Assembly: GCA_016786585.1 (NCBI GenBank)
Contig: JAEUUI010000030.1
Location: 372,001-436,000, forward strand
Direction of reading: 5' to 3'
DNA from: Cyclobacteriaceae bacterium
GTDB lineage: Bacteria; Bacteroidota; Bacteroidia; Cytophagales; Cyclobacteriaceae
DNA: 64,000 bases
The notes beneath the pieces are model-generated. The model was not told the DNA's origin and did no database searches. It was given only the letters and a program-made list of their open reading frames with translations. The translations under genes and the position numbers were made by a program. Positions 46,856 through 56,588 of the stretch are shown here, in pieces. Numbering within the stretch: position 1 is the stretch's first letter; each line of letters opens with the position of its first letter.

Positions 46856-47318
46856 CGACCCCTTCGGGGTCGTGCTTTGTTCCCCGCATCTGCTACAAAC
46901 ATACAATCTCTTCGGGATTGATTTGAAATATCCATGATAACATTTTAATGCATTTAGACCCCTTTGGAATTAAATGTCCATACCCCACCAGAGAATCCGA
47001 AGGATTCTAATGTTTATAAAATGAATTCGCACAAAATAACACGACCCCCGAATGGGGTCGCACAACGGTTCCATCGAGATTAAAAAATGCGAGCTCTCCG
47101 GGGTTGAGATTCAAAGACCAGGAATCCGAAGGATTCCAATGTTTGTAGAATTAATCGCAAAAAAATACGACCCCGAAGGGGTCGCACAGCGGTTCCTATC
47201 GAGATTAAAAAGAACACGAAATACCTCCGCGTTGAGATTCGAAGACCAGGAATCCGAAGGATTCCAATGTTTATAGAATGATTTCGCACAAAAAAAAATA
47301 CGACCCCGAAAGGGGTCG
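46856..47318. repeat. REP-like palindromic tandem array downstream of the transposase
   Basis: Two palindrome types alternate. Type A: CGACCCC-TTC/GAA-GGGGTCG at 46856-46872, 47042-47060, 47168-47184 and 47301-47318. Type B: GAATCC-GAA-GGATTC at 46993-47007, extended to GGAATCC...GGATTCC at 47121-47137 and 47249-47265. A degenerate palindrome lies at 46904-46920 and another decayed one near 46957. From 46991 on, units of about 128 bases repeat in tandem, sharing the words ATCGAGATTAAAAA and GTTGAGATTC. The type A and B centres share GAA/TTC. The last palindrome is 30 bases past the stop of the Tricorn gene and may end its transcript. Confidence 0.85.
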
Positions 47319-47347
47319 CATATTTGAAAATCAAAATCGTGTGTGCG

Positions 47348-50300
47348 CTATTTCTTCGGCAAACCTTTCATCAGCTCATCCACCGCTGCCTTAAGCTGAT
47401 CGTCAGTTCCTTTGGCAATCCAGTCGGGTGAATTATACACGATAATATCGGGCACCACGGCACCAAGCTCCTGATTTTTGTCGGTGGCTTTAGTGTACCA
47501 TCCCCGGAAGGGCAACCGTACAAATGATCCATCCATTAATCCTTTGCCACCGGTTGAAATCACCGAACCATTGGTCGGTACGCCCACCAGTTTTCCAATG
47601 CCGAGTGTTTTATACGCATGCGAAAAAATTTCCGCATTTGAATAACTTCCCTCGTTACACAACGCAATGGAAGGCTTCATCCATGCAGAATAAACCAATC
47701 GCTCTCCTGTGGGATAATATTCACGGAACTTAAGCTTGTCGCGCTCCAGGTTCTCGCTTGCTCCGCGCGGAATGGTGTATGCATGCTGCTTGTAGTTCAG
47801 CACTGCCATCAGGTAATCGGTGGTTGACCCGCCTCCGTTGTACCGGACATCAATCACCAATCCGTCTTTGCCATAACCTGCCGCTTGTAACTCGCGCTCG
47901 AATACTTCGAAGCTTGGTTGACTCATCGCCTGGATATGAATGTAACCCAATTTGCCGTTCGAGAATTTGTCAACGAGTGCTTTGCGATCTTTCACCCATT
48001 CTTCATAGGCCAACTGACGAACACTGTTGACCGGCCGAATCACTACTTCGCGATTTTTACCATCCGCTCCGCGAACGTTTAACAACGTGCGTTCATCCAC
48101 GCGAATGTTGAGGAGTTCATAGAAGTTATCTGAATCGCTATACGGCTTGCCATCCACGGCAGTGATAACGTCATTAACATTCAGCTTACTTGCGGCCTTA
48201 TCTGCAGGAGAGTCCGGAATAACGTGTGTTACTTTCATTCCGTCCTTAACAGGTACGAGTTCAGCGCCCAGCATACCGGTCGCATCGCGCTGCGTTTCTG
48301 CCTGCTGCGGAGCGGTGAAGCCCATATGCGATGAGTTCAATTCCCCGAGCATGTAATTAAACATGTCGCGGAAGTCTTCATTCGTACTTGCCATGATGCA
48401 CAGCTCGCGGTACTTGTCGCGCAGTTTGTTCCAATCTTTGCCATGGAATTGCGGATCATAAAATCCATCGCGGATTGCACGCCAGGCTTCTTCAAAAACC
48501 TGTGTTCGCTCGGCTGTGTAATTGATGTGCTGTTTGGCATTATACGGAAGCGATTCGGTTTTCTCACCTTTAATCTCGAGGCGACTCATGCTTCCGCCTG
48601 ACTTGAGGAAGTAGATATATTTACCATCCTTATCCATCGAAATGCTATTCGGATTTGATGCGCTCTTGGTAAGCTCTTTCAAATCTTTTCCATTCCATTT
48701 GATGCTGTACAGGTCACGGCCCTTTGCCGTGCTGGTGGTGGCTGTATAGAAAAATGTTTCTCCGTCTTTCGAGATCAGAAGGTTCGATTCATCGCCCGGG
48801 AAGCTCGTCACCTGGACCACGCGCTGGTGTATATCTTCAAAGTCGATCCTGACAGGTTTGACCTTATCGTCCTTCTTGTCTTTGTCCTTATCAGCAGGCT
48901 TATCGGGTTTTTCTTCGCCAGAAACGTCATCCCAATCCTGCTTAGATTTTTCCCAATCTTCTTTTCTCAGCCAAACAAACCAAACGTCATTGCTGCGGTT
49001 ATTTCGCGCGGAAATGAAACCAAGCTTCGAACCATCCGCACTCCAGTAGGGCTGACCGTCATCGCGTGGGTGCATGCTGACGTTCATCGGTTTGGCTGAA
49101 TTATCAGCTGCATGGATAAAAACCTCATCATTGAAATACAAATCGGTTAGTGAATATGCCAACCACTTACTGTCAGGACTCCATTCAATATCATTTGGGG
49201 TTGCCCAGCCATCAAGCAGAATTTTTTCATTGTTCAATTTACCGTCTGGTGTAAGTTCAGCTACCACCAATGTTCCGCGACCCCGAACATACGCCAGCTT
49301 TTTCCCGTCTGGCGATACCTTCAAGCCGGACTCATCCTGTGCTGTTTTTGTGATGCGCGTGACCTGATGCTTGAGTGATTTAAAAATGTTAAGCTCCTTT
49401 TTGTCGGTCGATTTAACCATGTAGATATCAAAGTTCTCATCAGCACGGTCAGACGTAAACAGTAAAATCGAATCACTTGCCCACGCAGCATTCATATCGC
49501 GATACGGATGATCCGAAACGTTATTCGTGCTGTTTTTTTCCTTGTTAATTTCTTTCACATAAACTTCACCCCGGACCTCCAATGCAAGTAACTTTCCATT
49601 CGGAGAAACGAGATAACCACTGGCATCTCCGGAAACGGATTTATTCAACTCCGGGTCAAAGCGCATGTCTGTGCTGATTACGATGTTTACTTTTTGCGTT
49701 GCCTTGGTGTCAGTTTTAAACAGTGTTACTTCCTTGCCGCGTTCAAACACTATCGTTTTACCATCTCCCGAAATAGAGAAGTACCGGATCGAATGATCTT
49801 GGTAGTCTGTTAGCTGCTCGGGCAAACCGATTACTTTACCGGAGTCATCGATCTTTAGTTTGTACAAATTATTTCTTCCGGAGTTTGTGCTCAGGAAGTA
49901 CAGCGTGCGACTATCACCCCAGCGCGGCAGCATGTCGTTGGTTTCGTATGCCGTGATCTTGGTGTAGGTCTTTGTTTTGGTATCGAACAACCAGATGTCG
50001 CGATTGGATGCGCCTCGGTACGCTTCACGCTGGATTGGATTGATATCACCGCGGGTGATGGCAATGAATCTGCCATCGGGTGACTGAATCGGGTCATAGC
50101 CAACGGCATCGAGCAAACGCGATTCTGTTCCACCTTTCGCGGATATGCTATACACTTCCGAAGGGCGTTCGATCTGCTGAAATTCGCGCGTTGTTGAAAA
50201 CAAAATATTTCCGGTTCCGCTCCAGCTTGAGATCAGATCGTTGCCGGAGTGATACGTTAGTCTCTTCGGGGATCCGCCCTCCGCGGGAATTACAAAAATA

Positions 50301-50560
50301 TCGTTGTTACCATAACGTGATCCTGAAAAAGCAATATGGCTTCCATCCGGACTAAACACCGGATTGCTTTCGTACGCTTCATGAATAGTGAGACGAGTGG
50401 CCTTTCCACCTGTAGCGGGAACCGTCCAGATGTCGCCCTGGTACGAGAAGCTAACCAGTGAACCGTTGTTATTCACTGCCGGATAACGGATCAGTAATTC
50501 ATTCTGACCAAACGCTGAAAATGACAGTACGACAAGAAACAACGAAAAGAATCTTTTCAT
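47348..50560 (-). CDS. Tricorn-type protease (S41 C-terminal domain)
   Basis: 1,070 residues with a signal peptide (LSFSAFGQ). The N-terminal half is a TolB-like / seven-bladed propeller pair (FSPDGSHIAFSGSRYGN, SPDGKKLAYVRGRG and repeats), followed by an acid-basic linker of Lys/Asp (about 560-590), a PDZ domain (about 760-850; DSPADKAASKLNVNDVITAV) and the S41 protease domain with LGYIHIQAM, VIDVRYNGGGSTTDYL and NEGSYSNAEIFSHAYK, where Ser is the nucleophile. Tricorn proteases finish degradation of peptides; exported versions in Bacteroidota probably digest proteins outside the cytoplasm. Confidence 0.92.
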   Translation of the reverse strand: MKRFFSLFLVVLSFSAFGQNELLIRYPAVNNNGSLVSFSYQGDIWTVPATGGKATRLTIHEAYESNPVFSPDGSHIAFSGSRYGNNDIFVIPAEGGSPKRLTYHSGNDLISSWSGTGNILFSTTREFQQIERPSEVYSISAKGGTESRLLDAVGYDPIQSPDGRFIAITRGDINPIQREAYRGASNRDIWLFDTKTKTYTKITAYETNDMLPRWGDSRTLYFLSTNSGRNNLYKLKIDDSGKVIGLPEQLTDYQDHSIRYFSISGDGKTIVFERGKEVTLFKTDTKATQKVNIVISTDMRFDPELNKSVSGDASGYLVSPNGKLLALEVRGEVYVKEINKEKNSTNNVSDHPYRDMNAAWASDSILLFTSDRADENFDIYMVKSTDKKELNIFKSLKHQVTRITKTAQDESGLKVSPDGKKLAYVRGRGTLVVAELTPDGKLNNEKILLDGWATPNDIEWSPDSKWLAYSLTDLYFNDEVFIHAADNSAKPMNVSMHPRDDGQPYWSADGSKLGFISARNNRSNDVWFVWLRKEDWEKSKQDWDDVSGEEKPDKPADKDKDKKDDKVKPVRIDFEDIHQRVVQVTSFPGDESNLLISKDGETFFYTATTSTAKGRDLYSIKWNGKDLKELTKSASNPNSISMDKDGKYIYFLKSGGSMSRLEIKGEKTESLPYNAKQHINYTAERTQVFEEAWRAIRDGFYDPQFHGKDWNKLRDKYRELCIMASTNEDFRDMFNYMLGELNSSHMGFTAPQQAETQRDATGMLGAELVPVKDGMKVTHVIPDSPADKAASKLNVNDVITAVDGKPYSDSDNFYELLNIRVDERTLLNVRGADGKNREVVIRPVNSVRQLAYEEWVKDRKALVDKFSNGKLGYIHIQAMSQPSFEVFERELQAAGYGKDGLVIDVRYNGGGSTTDYLMAVLNYKQHAYTIPRGASENLERDKLKFREYYPTGERLVYSAWMKPSIALCNEGSYSNAEIFSHAYKTLGIGKLVGVPTNGSVISTGGKGLMDGSFVRLPFRGWYTKATDKNQELGAVVPDIIVYNSPDWIAKGTDDQLKAAVDELMKGLPKK

Positions 50561-50839
50561 GGGAACAGGTTTAATGGGACGAAGTAATATAACACAGTTG
50601 CATTAATAAATAGAAGCTTTTTAGGCGGTCGGATTTGAATTTAAGCAGTATCTCCGAAGTGATTTTGAAATTCATTAATCCGGGTTGTCCTGACAAATCA
50701 TCCCCATATACATTCTTTAAAACGGACTACTATTCCACAGGCCAGTTCTTTTTTGAGTATCAGACATCACACCAACACTGTAAACTTAAAACGGCATTTC
50801 CAATAACTCCGACAATCCATAAATAAAAGAAACAGAACC
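50561..50839. other. Gene-free stretch before the ArsR gene
   Basis: About 280 bases between the divergent Tricorn and ArsR genes. A 63-codon frame at 50635-50826 has no domain or signal peptide and I do not call it. The region presumably holds the Tricorn promoter; I see no clear repeat until the ArsR operators. Confidence 0.5.
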
Positions 50840-50886
50840 GTAACCGAACGGTTACTTTTTGACTATATTTGTAACTGAACGGTTAC
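50840..50886. promoter_or_regulatory. Double operator and promoter of the ArsR/AHSA1 operon
   Basis: Two 16-bp palindromes, GTAACCGAACGGTTAC (50840-50855, perfect) and GTAACTGAACGGTTAC (50871-50886, one arm base changed), are 31 bases apart, about three helical turns. A -7 element TATATTTG (50864-50871, TAnnTTTG) touches the second site, and the start codon is at 50891. An autorepressor bound to both would block the promoter. Confidence 0.75.
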
Positions 50887-50890
50887 ATAA

Positions 50891-51235
50891 ATGAGAAGAG
50901 ATGTTTTTCAGGCTATTGCCGATCCAAACCGGAGGGCGATTATTAATCTGCTGTCCACTAAAAAGCTTACGCTCAATGGCGTGGCCGAACAGTTCGATAT
51001 CAGCAGACCTGCCATCTCAAAACACATTAAGATTCTTACAGAATGCGGGTTGATTGCCATCACGCAACAAGGTCGCGAACGCTACTGCGAAGCGAGACTC
51101 AACAAATTGAGTGACGTATCGCAATGGGTGAACCAGTACAGCGCATTCTGGACGAAAAAACTCGATGCGCTGGACGTCTTTTTAAAAGCCGAATCAAAAG
51201 CTAAACCATCAAACGGAAAATCGAAACGCAAATAA
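50891..51235 (+). CDS. ArsR-family transcriptional regulator
   Basis: 114 residues. The winged helix is clear: FQAIADPNRRAIINLLSTKK, LNGVAEQFDISRPAISKHIKI and LTECGLIAITQQGRERYC. No metal-binding CxC motif is present, so it is of the non-metal ArsR group usually found with an AHSA1/SRPBCC gene. It likely binds the two palindromes upstream. It is 2 bases before the AHSA1 gene. Confidence 0.92.
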   Translation: MRRDVFQAIADPNRRAIINLLSTKKLTLNGVAEQFDISRPAISKHIKILTECGLIAITQQGRERYCEARLNKLSDVSQWVNQYSAFWTKKLDALDVFLKAESKAKPSNGKSKRK

Positions 51236-51237
51236 TC

Positions 51238-51672
51238 ATGAGTATACCCTTTGTAATTGAACGAACGTATGCCGCTCCCGTACAAAAAGTATGGGAGGCT
51301 ATCACCGATAAAAACAAAATGAAGCAATGGTATTTCGATCTGAATGAGTTCAGGCCTGAGGCCGGCTTTGAGTTTTCCTTTGCCGGTCAGGGTTCTAAGG
51401 GTGAGAAGTACATTCACCTCTGCAAAATTCTGGAGGTTATCCCGCTGAAGAAGATTTCCTACAGCTGGACATATAAAGATTACCCCGGTTATTCCGTAGT
51501 CACATTCGAACTGTTCGAGGAAGGGAAAGAACAAACAAGGCTGAAACTTACGCACGAAGGGCTTGAGTCGTTCCCGGGCACAGAAGATTTTGCACCTGCC
51601 AGCTTCCAGGCCGGCTGGACGGAGCTGATCGGCAACTTGCTGAAGAATTTTCTCGCGCAGGAGAAATCCTAG
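51238..51672 (+). CDS. SRPBCC / AHSA1-domain protein
   Basis: 144 residues forming one hydrophobic-cavity SRPBCC domain: IERTYAAPVQKVWEAITDKN, MKQWYFDLNEFRPEAG, YSWTYKDYPGYSVVTFELFE and GWTELIGNLLKNFLA. Family members bind small hydrophobic ligands; the AHSA1 name refers to a Hsp90 activator and does not imply this function. It is co-transcribed with the ArsR gene and overlaps the end of the convergent M48 gene by 4 bases. Confidence 0.9.
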   Translation: MSIPFVIERTYAAPVQKVWEAITDKNKMKQWYFDLNEFRPEAGFEFSFAGQGSKGEKYIHLCKILEVIPLKKISYSWTYKDYPGYSVVTFELFEEGKEQTRLKLTHEGLESFPGTEDFAPASFQAGWTELIGNLLKNFLAQEKS

Positions 51673-52910
51673 TTCTTTTCAATAACCGCGAGCCGCTGCA
51701 GCAAAGGCGGGTGTGAATAATGAAAGAACACGTACAACGGGTGCGGATACAAATCGCTTAGATTATCAACTGACAGCTTTTTCAATGCGCTGGCAAGCGC
51801 CGCACCACTGAAGGTTTCCTTTGCATACGCATCAGCCTCGTATTCATTCCTGCGGCTGTACATGCTCATGAACAAACCGGTAAGGCCTGAGATCGGTGAG
51901 AATAGAATGCCGAACGCCAGCAAGTTCAGGTGAACGGCCGACTGGATTCCGCCCAGTGCGAGGGAAACATTTTCACTCTGCACCATACGAGACAGAATAA
52001 ACAACGTAAACAAAACCTGAATAACAGACAGAACATACCCGAAAATGATGTGCTTCTTTTTGTAATGACCAACTTCGTGCGCCAGCACGGCCACGAGTTC
52101 TTCGGTTGAGTGATTATTAATCAAGGTATCGTACAGCACTATTTTTTTCTTCCGGCCAATGCCTGAAAAAAATGCATTCGCCTTGTTGGAACGCTTGGAG
52201 CCGTCCATCACAAACACGTTATCCAGCGGAAAGCCAACACGTTTTGAAAACGATTCAATGGCCGTCTTGAGTTCTCCATCCGCCAGCGGAGTGAGTTTGT
52301 TGAACAGCGGCAGGAAAATGGTTGTATAGAACATGTTGATCAGCAGGATCAGGATCGCAGCAAGCAGCGAAAACAAAATCCAGAAATCCGGACCAACGAC
52401 TTCAATTAAATAGATAAGCAAACTAACCAGGCCACCTCCCAAAATTGCACCGACCAGATAACCCTTCAGTTTGTCGCCAATGAACGTCTTTACAGTAGTC
52501 TTGTTAAAACCATATTTTTCTTCGATCACAAACGTGCTGTAAATCTGAAACGGTAGGGTGAGAATGTCTGAAGCAATCGCCAGCACTCCGAAGAATACCA
52601 ATGCCAGAAGAATTTCATTCGGCACCATCGGTCTGAGCCACGAGTCGAGCCAACCGAAACCCCCGAAATACAGCATCAACACCGAAAGCAGAAAGCTAAA
52701 CGTTGAGGTAACGAAAGAAAAATTCGTGCGATGTTTATGATACTCCAATGATTTGCGGTATTTACTGCGATCGTAAAACGCGGCTACCGAATCGGGTATA
52801 TCTGCCGGTTGCGACCGCAGGTTCAGCCAAGTTAAAACCGTATCGAAAACAAAACCGGCAATCACCAGGGCAAGAATGATCATCAGGATTGCTTGAGGCG
52901 TAAACACCAT
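51669..52910 (-). CDS. M48 (Ste24-type) membrane metallopeptidase
   Basis: 413 residues from the ATG at 52910; a longer start is possible but begins outside the first helix. About seven membrane helices and the zinc motif HEVGH (in VAVLAHEVGHYKKKH) with the third ligand Glu in EYEADAYAKE. The N-terminal CAAX-peptidase-1 part (SDILTLPFQIYSTFVIEEKYGF) matches Ste24-type enzymes. In bacteria these proteases handle damaged or misfolded membrane proteins. Confidence 0.92.
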   Translation of the reverse strand: MVFTPQAILMIILALVIAGFVFDTVLTWLNLRSQPADIPDSVAAFYDRSKYRKSLEYHKHRTNFSFVTSTFSFLLSVLMLYFGGFGWLDSWLRPMVPNEILLALVFFGVLAIASDILTLPFQIYSTFVIEEKYGFNKTTVKTFIGDKLKGYLVGAILGGGLVSLLIYLIEVVGPDFWILFSLLAAILILLINMFYTTIFLPLFNKLTPLADGELKTAIESFSKRVGFPLDNVFVMDGSKRSNKANAFFSGIGRKKKIVLYDTLINNHSTEELVAVLAHEVGHYKKKHIIFGYVLSVIQVLFTLFILSRMVQSENVSLALGGIQSAVHLNLLAFGILFSPISGLTGLFMSMYSRRNEYEADAYAKETFSGAALASALKKLSVDNLSDLYPHPLYVFFHYSHPPLLQRLAVIEKN

Positions 52911-52955
52911 AGTTGTAATTTTGCCTGAAAATAACACAATACATTTCGCATTCTG

Positions 52956-53363
52956 ATGCACCTGATCGAAATTTCAATCAATACTCCTGCCCTGCTCTTT
53001 CCGGCCATTACGCTGCTTATGCTCGCGTACACCAACCGATTCCTGGGCCTGGCCACGCTGATTCGTAACCTTCATGCCCAGTACAAACAAGTTGGTGAAC
53101 AGCGCGAAATTATCCGCGAGCAAATCAAAAACCTGAAGCGCAGACTGTTGCTGATCAAACGGATGCAAGCCTCTGGCATCACAAGCTTTTTCTTTTGTGT
53201 GCTATGCATGCTGTTTATCTACCTGGAGCAACAGCTGTGGGCGTATATCGCATTCGGTGCAAGCCTGCTGTTTTTACTTTGGTCGCTCGTGCTTTCTCTG
53301 AATGAAATTTTCATCAGCACCAAAGCGCTGGAGATTGAATTAAAAGATATGGAGGGAGAATAA
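52956..53363 (+). CDS. DUF2721 membrane protein
   Basis: 135 residues with three membrane helices: about 10-28 (LLFPAITLLMLAYTNRFLGL), 70-90 and 94-115, and a charged coiled segment between (EQREIIREQIKNLKRRLLLIK). This matches the DUF2721 family, of unknown function. It is divergent from the M48 gene with a 45-base gap, and convergent with argH. Confidence 0.85.
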   Translation: MHLIEISINTPALLFPAITLLMLAYTNRFLGLATLIRNLHAQYKQVGEQREIIREQIKNLKRRLLLIKRMQASGITSFFFCVLCMLFIYLEQQLWAYIAFGASLLFLLWSLVLSLNEIFISTKALEIELKDMEGE

Positions 53364-53364
53364 G

Positions 53365-54696
53365 TTATTTCAACAGCGCTTGCAGTGCAGCGTTGACTTT
53401 TGCAAAGTCGAATTTAGCAAGTGTTTGATCCATCATTTGTTCGATCTGCTTGTTATTAAGATTGCCGATGCTGCCTTCGTGCGTGTGGTTGACTTCCTTA
53501 GCAGGATTGTAATTTCCTTGTTCAATGTCGAGTCCGACTTTTTTATACGCATCCCGGAACGGCATGCCGCTTAAGACCAGTTTATTTACTTCTTCAACGC
53601 TGAACAGGAATTTGTACTGATCATCTTTCAGGATGTTTTCTTTCACGCGGATATTCGAAAGCATAAGTTGCATCAGTTTCAGGCAATCTTTCAATGCCTG
53701 AATAGCCGGAAACAATTTCTCCTTCAACAATTGCATGTCACGATGATAGCCTGACGGCAGGTTGGTCGTCAGCAACGCAATGTCGTTTGGCAGCGCAATA
53801 AGCTGGTTCGCCCGTGCACGGATCAACTCAAACACATCCGGGTTCTTTTTATGCGGCATAATGCTTGAGCCCGTGGTGAGCTCGTCCGGAAAGCTGATGA
53901 ACCCAAAGTTCTGGTTCATGAACATTACTGCGTCCATCGAAAGTTTGCCAAGCGTTGCCGCGATGTTTGAAAACGCGCTTGCTACAATGCGCTCGGTTTT
54001 GCCCCGGCCCATCTGCGCGTACACCACATTGTAATTCAAATCATCAAAGCCGAGCAGGTCGGTTGTCATTTTACGGTTCAGCGGAAAAGAAGAGCCATAA
54101 CCCGCTGCCGAGCCAAGTGGATTTTTGTTGACTACCCGATACGCAGCCTCCAACGTGATTACATCATCGACCAGGCTTTCCGCGTAAGCGCCAAACCATA
54201 ACCCGAATGAAGACGGCATCGCAAGCTGAAAGTGGGTGTAACCCGGCAACAGATGCGCTTTGTATTTTTCACTTTGCTCCAGCAATAGCGAAAACAATGA
54301 TTTTACCTCCGCTACAACTTCCTCAATCTCGTAGCGCAGATATAATTTAAGATCCACCAGCACCTGATCGTTGCGCGAACGACCACTGTGAATTTTCTTC
54401 CCGGTTTCACCAAGTTGTTTTGTCAATTCCAGTTCTACCTGCGAGTGGATATCCTCCACACCTTGTGCAACAACAAAATCTCCGGCTTCGATGCGTTTAT
54501 AAATTTTCTTTAACTCAGCCGAAAGTGCTGTTAATTCATCGGCAGTAAGCAGATTGATCGATTGCAGCATTTGAATATGCGCGAGCGATCCCAACACATC
54601 AAACCTAGCCAGGAACATATCCATCGCCTGATCCTGCCCCACCGTGAACTTTTCAACTTCCTGGAGTGAGGCTTTATCTTTTTGCCAGAGTTTCAT
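53365..54696 (-). CDS. argH: Argininosuccinate lyase
   Basis: 443 residues. The fumarase-superfamily signature GSSIMPHKKNPDVFEL is intact, as are EDIHSQVELELTKQLG, HSGRSRNDQV and GYTHFQLAMP. It splits argininosuccinate to arginine and fumarate, the last step of arginine synthesis. It is the final gene of the nine-gene arginine operon, 29 bases after argE. Confidence 0.97.
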   Translation of the reverse strand: MKLWQKDKASLQEVEKFTVGQDQAMDMFLARFDVLGSLAHIQMLQSINLLTADELTALSAELKKIYKRIEAGDFVVAQGVEDIHSQVELELTKQLGETGKKIHSGRSRNDQVLVDLKLYLRYEIEEVVAEVKSLFSLLLEQSEKYKAHLLPGYTHFQLAMPSSFGLWFGAYAESLVDDVITLEAAYRVVNKNPLGSAAGYGSSFPLNRKMTTDLLGFDDLNYNVVYAQMGRGKTERIVASAFSNIAATLGKLSMDAVMFMNQNFGFISFPDELTTGSSIMPHKKNPDVFELIRARANQLIALPNDIALLTTNLPSGYHRDMQLLKEKLFPAIQALKDCLKLMQLMLSNIRVKENILKDDQYKFLFSVEEVNKLVLSGMPFRDAYKKVGLDIEQGNYNPAKEVNHTHEGSIGNLNNKQIEQMMDQTLAKFDFAKVNAALQALLK

Positions 54697-54725
54697 AATC
54701 GAGTAACGTTAGCAGGTTAAACCGG

Positions 54726-55790
54726 TTAAAGATTCCGGATCAGTTGAATGTACAAATCTATGCCTTTTCTTATCTCATCGATATAAATAAACTCATCTGC
54801 GCTGTGTGAACGGGCAGAATCGCCAGGACCAAGTTTTATGGACGGCACCGGAATCAGCGCCTGATCGGATGTCGTGGGCGATCCATACTGCCTGAGCTGC
54901 AGCATATTCACAGCATTCATCAGTGGATGTTTTTTGTCGATACCGGATGAACGCAACCGGAGCGATCGGGGCTTAACATCACAAATAACATTGCTTTTGA
55001 TAACAGCCAAAACTTCCTCAAGCGTGTAGGCATCCGTTACGCGCACATCAACCGTAAACCTGCACTCTGCTGGTACCTGGTTATGCGCCTGACCGGCCTG
55101 AATAACCGTGACCGACATCTTCACCTTGCCCAGTGTTTGCGAGATTTTTGGAAACTGGTAGCTGCGAAGCCAGTCTATATCATCCAATGCCTGATAGATT
55201 GCATTGACACCTTCTTCGCGTGCTGCATGACCTGCCTTGCCCATGGAAACACAGTCGAGTACCATCAATCCTTTTTCCGCAACTGCTGCTTCACACAACG
55301 TGGGCTCACCGACAATAGCACACTCTATTTTTGGAAGATCGTTCCAGACCTGCTCAATACCTCCGGTTCCTGAAATTTCTTCTTCTGCCGTGGCAGCCAA
55401 TACGATGTTATATGACAAGCCCGGCACATCGTAAAAGTAAACGAATGTCGCGATCAACGACACGAGCGGTCCGCCCGCATCATTGCTTCCCAACCCATAC
55501 AGTTTTCCGTCAATGATCTCCGCCTGAAACGGATCGCGGGTGTAACCCGGATTCGGCTTTACCGTATCGTGATGGGAATTCAATAACAAGGTGGGCTTTG
55601 CCGCATCAAAATGTTTATTCCTGGCCCATACATTATTCCCGGAACGATTTACAGGAATTCCCTTTGCTGTGAGAAAATCTGCAATAACAGCGGCTGTTTT
55701 ATCTTCTTCTTTACTGAAGGATGGAACTGCTATCAGCTTTTGAAGAAGTTCAATGGCTTCATTTTTCAGATTTTGTATGGTGTCGGTCAT
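54726..55790 (-). CDS. argE: M20-family acylornithine/acylcitrulline deacylase
   Basis: 354 residues of the M20 metallohydrolase family: SHHDTVKPNPGY, GSNDAGGPLVSL, AATAEEEISGTGG and GPGDSARSHSADE at the metal and substrate sites. In this operon type the deacylase acts after the transcarbamylase, removing the acyl group from acylcitrulline (or acylornithine). Whether the group is acetyl or succinyl is not read from the sequence. It lies 4 bases after argB. Confidence 0.9.
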   Translation of the reverse strand: MTDTIQNLKNEAIELLQKLIAVPSFSKEEDKTAAVIADFLTAKGIPVNRSGNNVWARNKHFDAAKPTLLLNSHHDTVKPNPGYTRDPFQAEIIDGKLYGLGSNDAGGPLVSLIATFVYFYDVPGLSYNIVLAATAEEEISGTGGIEQVWNDLPKIECAIVGEPTLCEAAVAEKGLMVLDCVSMGKAGHAAREEGVNAIYQALDDIDWLRSYQFPKISQTLGKVKMSVTVIQAGQAHNQVPAECRFTVDVRVTDAYTLEEVLAVIKSNVICDVKPRSLRLRSSGIDKKHPLMNAVNMLQLRQYGSPTTSDQALIPVPSIKLGPGDSARSHSADEFIYIDEIRKGIDLYIQLIRNL

Positions 55791-55794
55791 GCCG

Positions 55795-56583
55795 CTATTT
55801 GGTGATCAGTGTTCCGTCTGTTTCGTGGCCGGTATTTTTAATCAGGTCAGTCGATTCACCAATCAGCACTTCTTTCACGCCCGCATCGATAGCCGCGTAC
55901 GCATTTTCCAGTTTGGGTAAAATTCCATCTGCAAAAACTCCCTGTTCCGAATACTCATCGTACAACTTCCGGGATAGATGCGTAATTACAGATCCACTGT
56001 CATTTACATCTCGGAGCACACCTTTTTTCTCGAAACAAAAAATCAGGCGCACGTCAAAGTGTTTACTCAGCGCGACCGCCAGCACCGAAGCAATCGTATC
56101 GGCATTGGTGTTGAGCATCGAACCTTCGGCATGGGTAAGCGGAGCGAACACCGGAACTGTATTTTGTTTCAGCAATTCGTACAGCAACGCAGTATTAACC
56201 CCCGAAGGCTTTATGTCTCCCACAAATCCGTAGTCAATGTCTTTTACCGGGCGCTTTGTCGCTGCAATCAGATTCGCATCAGCTCCGGTAACACCAATCG
56301 CATTGCAACCCAGGTGCTGCAGTGTTGCCACCAATTGTTTATTAACCAGTCCGCCATACACCATGGTCACAAGATCCAGCGTTTCAGCATCGGTTATTCT
56401 TCGCCCGTTGATATAGTTCGATTCGATACCCAACTGATTACCGATCTTGGTAGCAATCTTGCCGCCACCGTGAATAAGAATGCGTGGCTCTTTAATGGAT
56501 GCAAAATCTTTCAGGAAAATTTCGAGTTGCTTCGCATCATCCAGCACGTTGCCACCAATCTTGATGATAAACAGTTTATTCAT
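55795..56583 (-). CDS. argB: Acetylglutamate kinase
   Basis: 262 residues from the ATG at 56583, 5 bases after the transcarbamylase stop; a longer frame would overlap that gene. Motifs: IIKIGGNVLDD, ILIHGGGKIATKIG, NADTIASVLAVAL and GVFADGILPKLENAY. It phosphorylates N-acyl-glutamate, the second step. It lacks an obvious N-terminal helix used by arginine-inhibited hexameric enzymes, so feedback control may rest elsewhere. Confidence 0.95.
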   Translation of the reverse strand: MNKLFIIKIGGNVLDDAKQLEIFLKDFASIKEPRILIHGGGKIATKIGNQLGIESNYINGRRITDAETLDLVTMVYGGLVNKQLVATLQHLGCNAIGVTGADANLIAATKRPVKDIDYGFVGDIKPSGVNTALLYELLKQNTVPVFAPLTHAEGSMLNTNADTIASVLAVALSKHFDVRLIFCFEKKGVLRDVNDSGSVITHLSRKLYDEYSEQGVFADGILPKLENAYAAIDAGVKEVLIGESTDLIKNTGHETDGTLITK

Positions 56584-56588
56584 AACGC

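Noticed and set aside
46856-47318. CRISPR array
   Set aside because: The repeats are palindromic, the units (about 128 bases) and the intervening sequence are themselves repeated, and no cas gene is present; a REP-type array next to a Y1 transposase fits better.
50635-50826. A 63-codon frame before the ArsR gene
   Set aside because: No recognisable domain, odd composition, and it lies in a promoter region between divergent genes.
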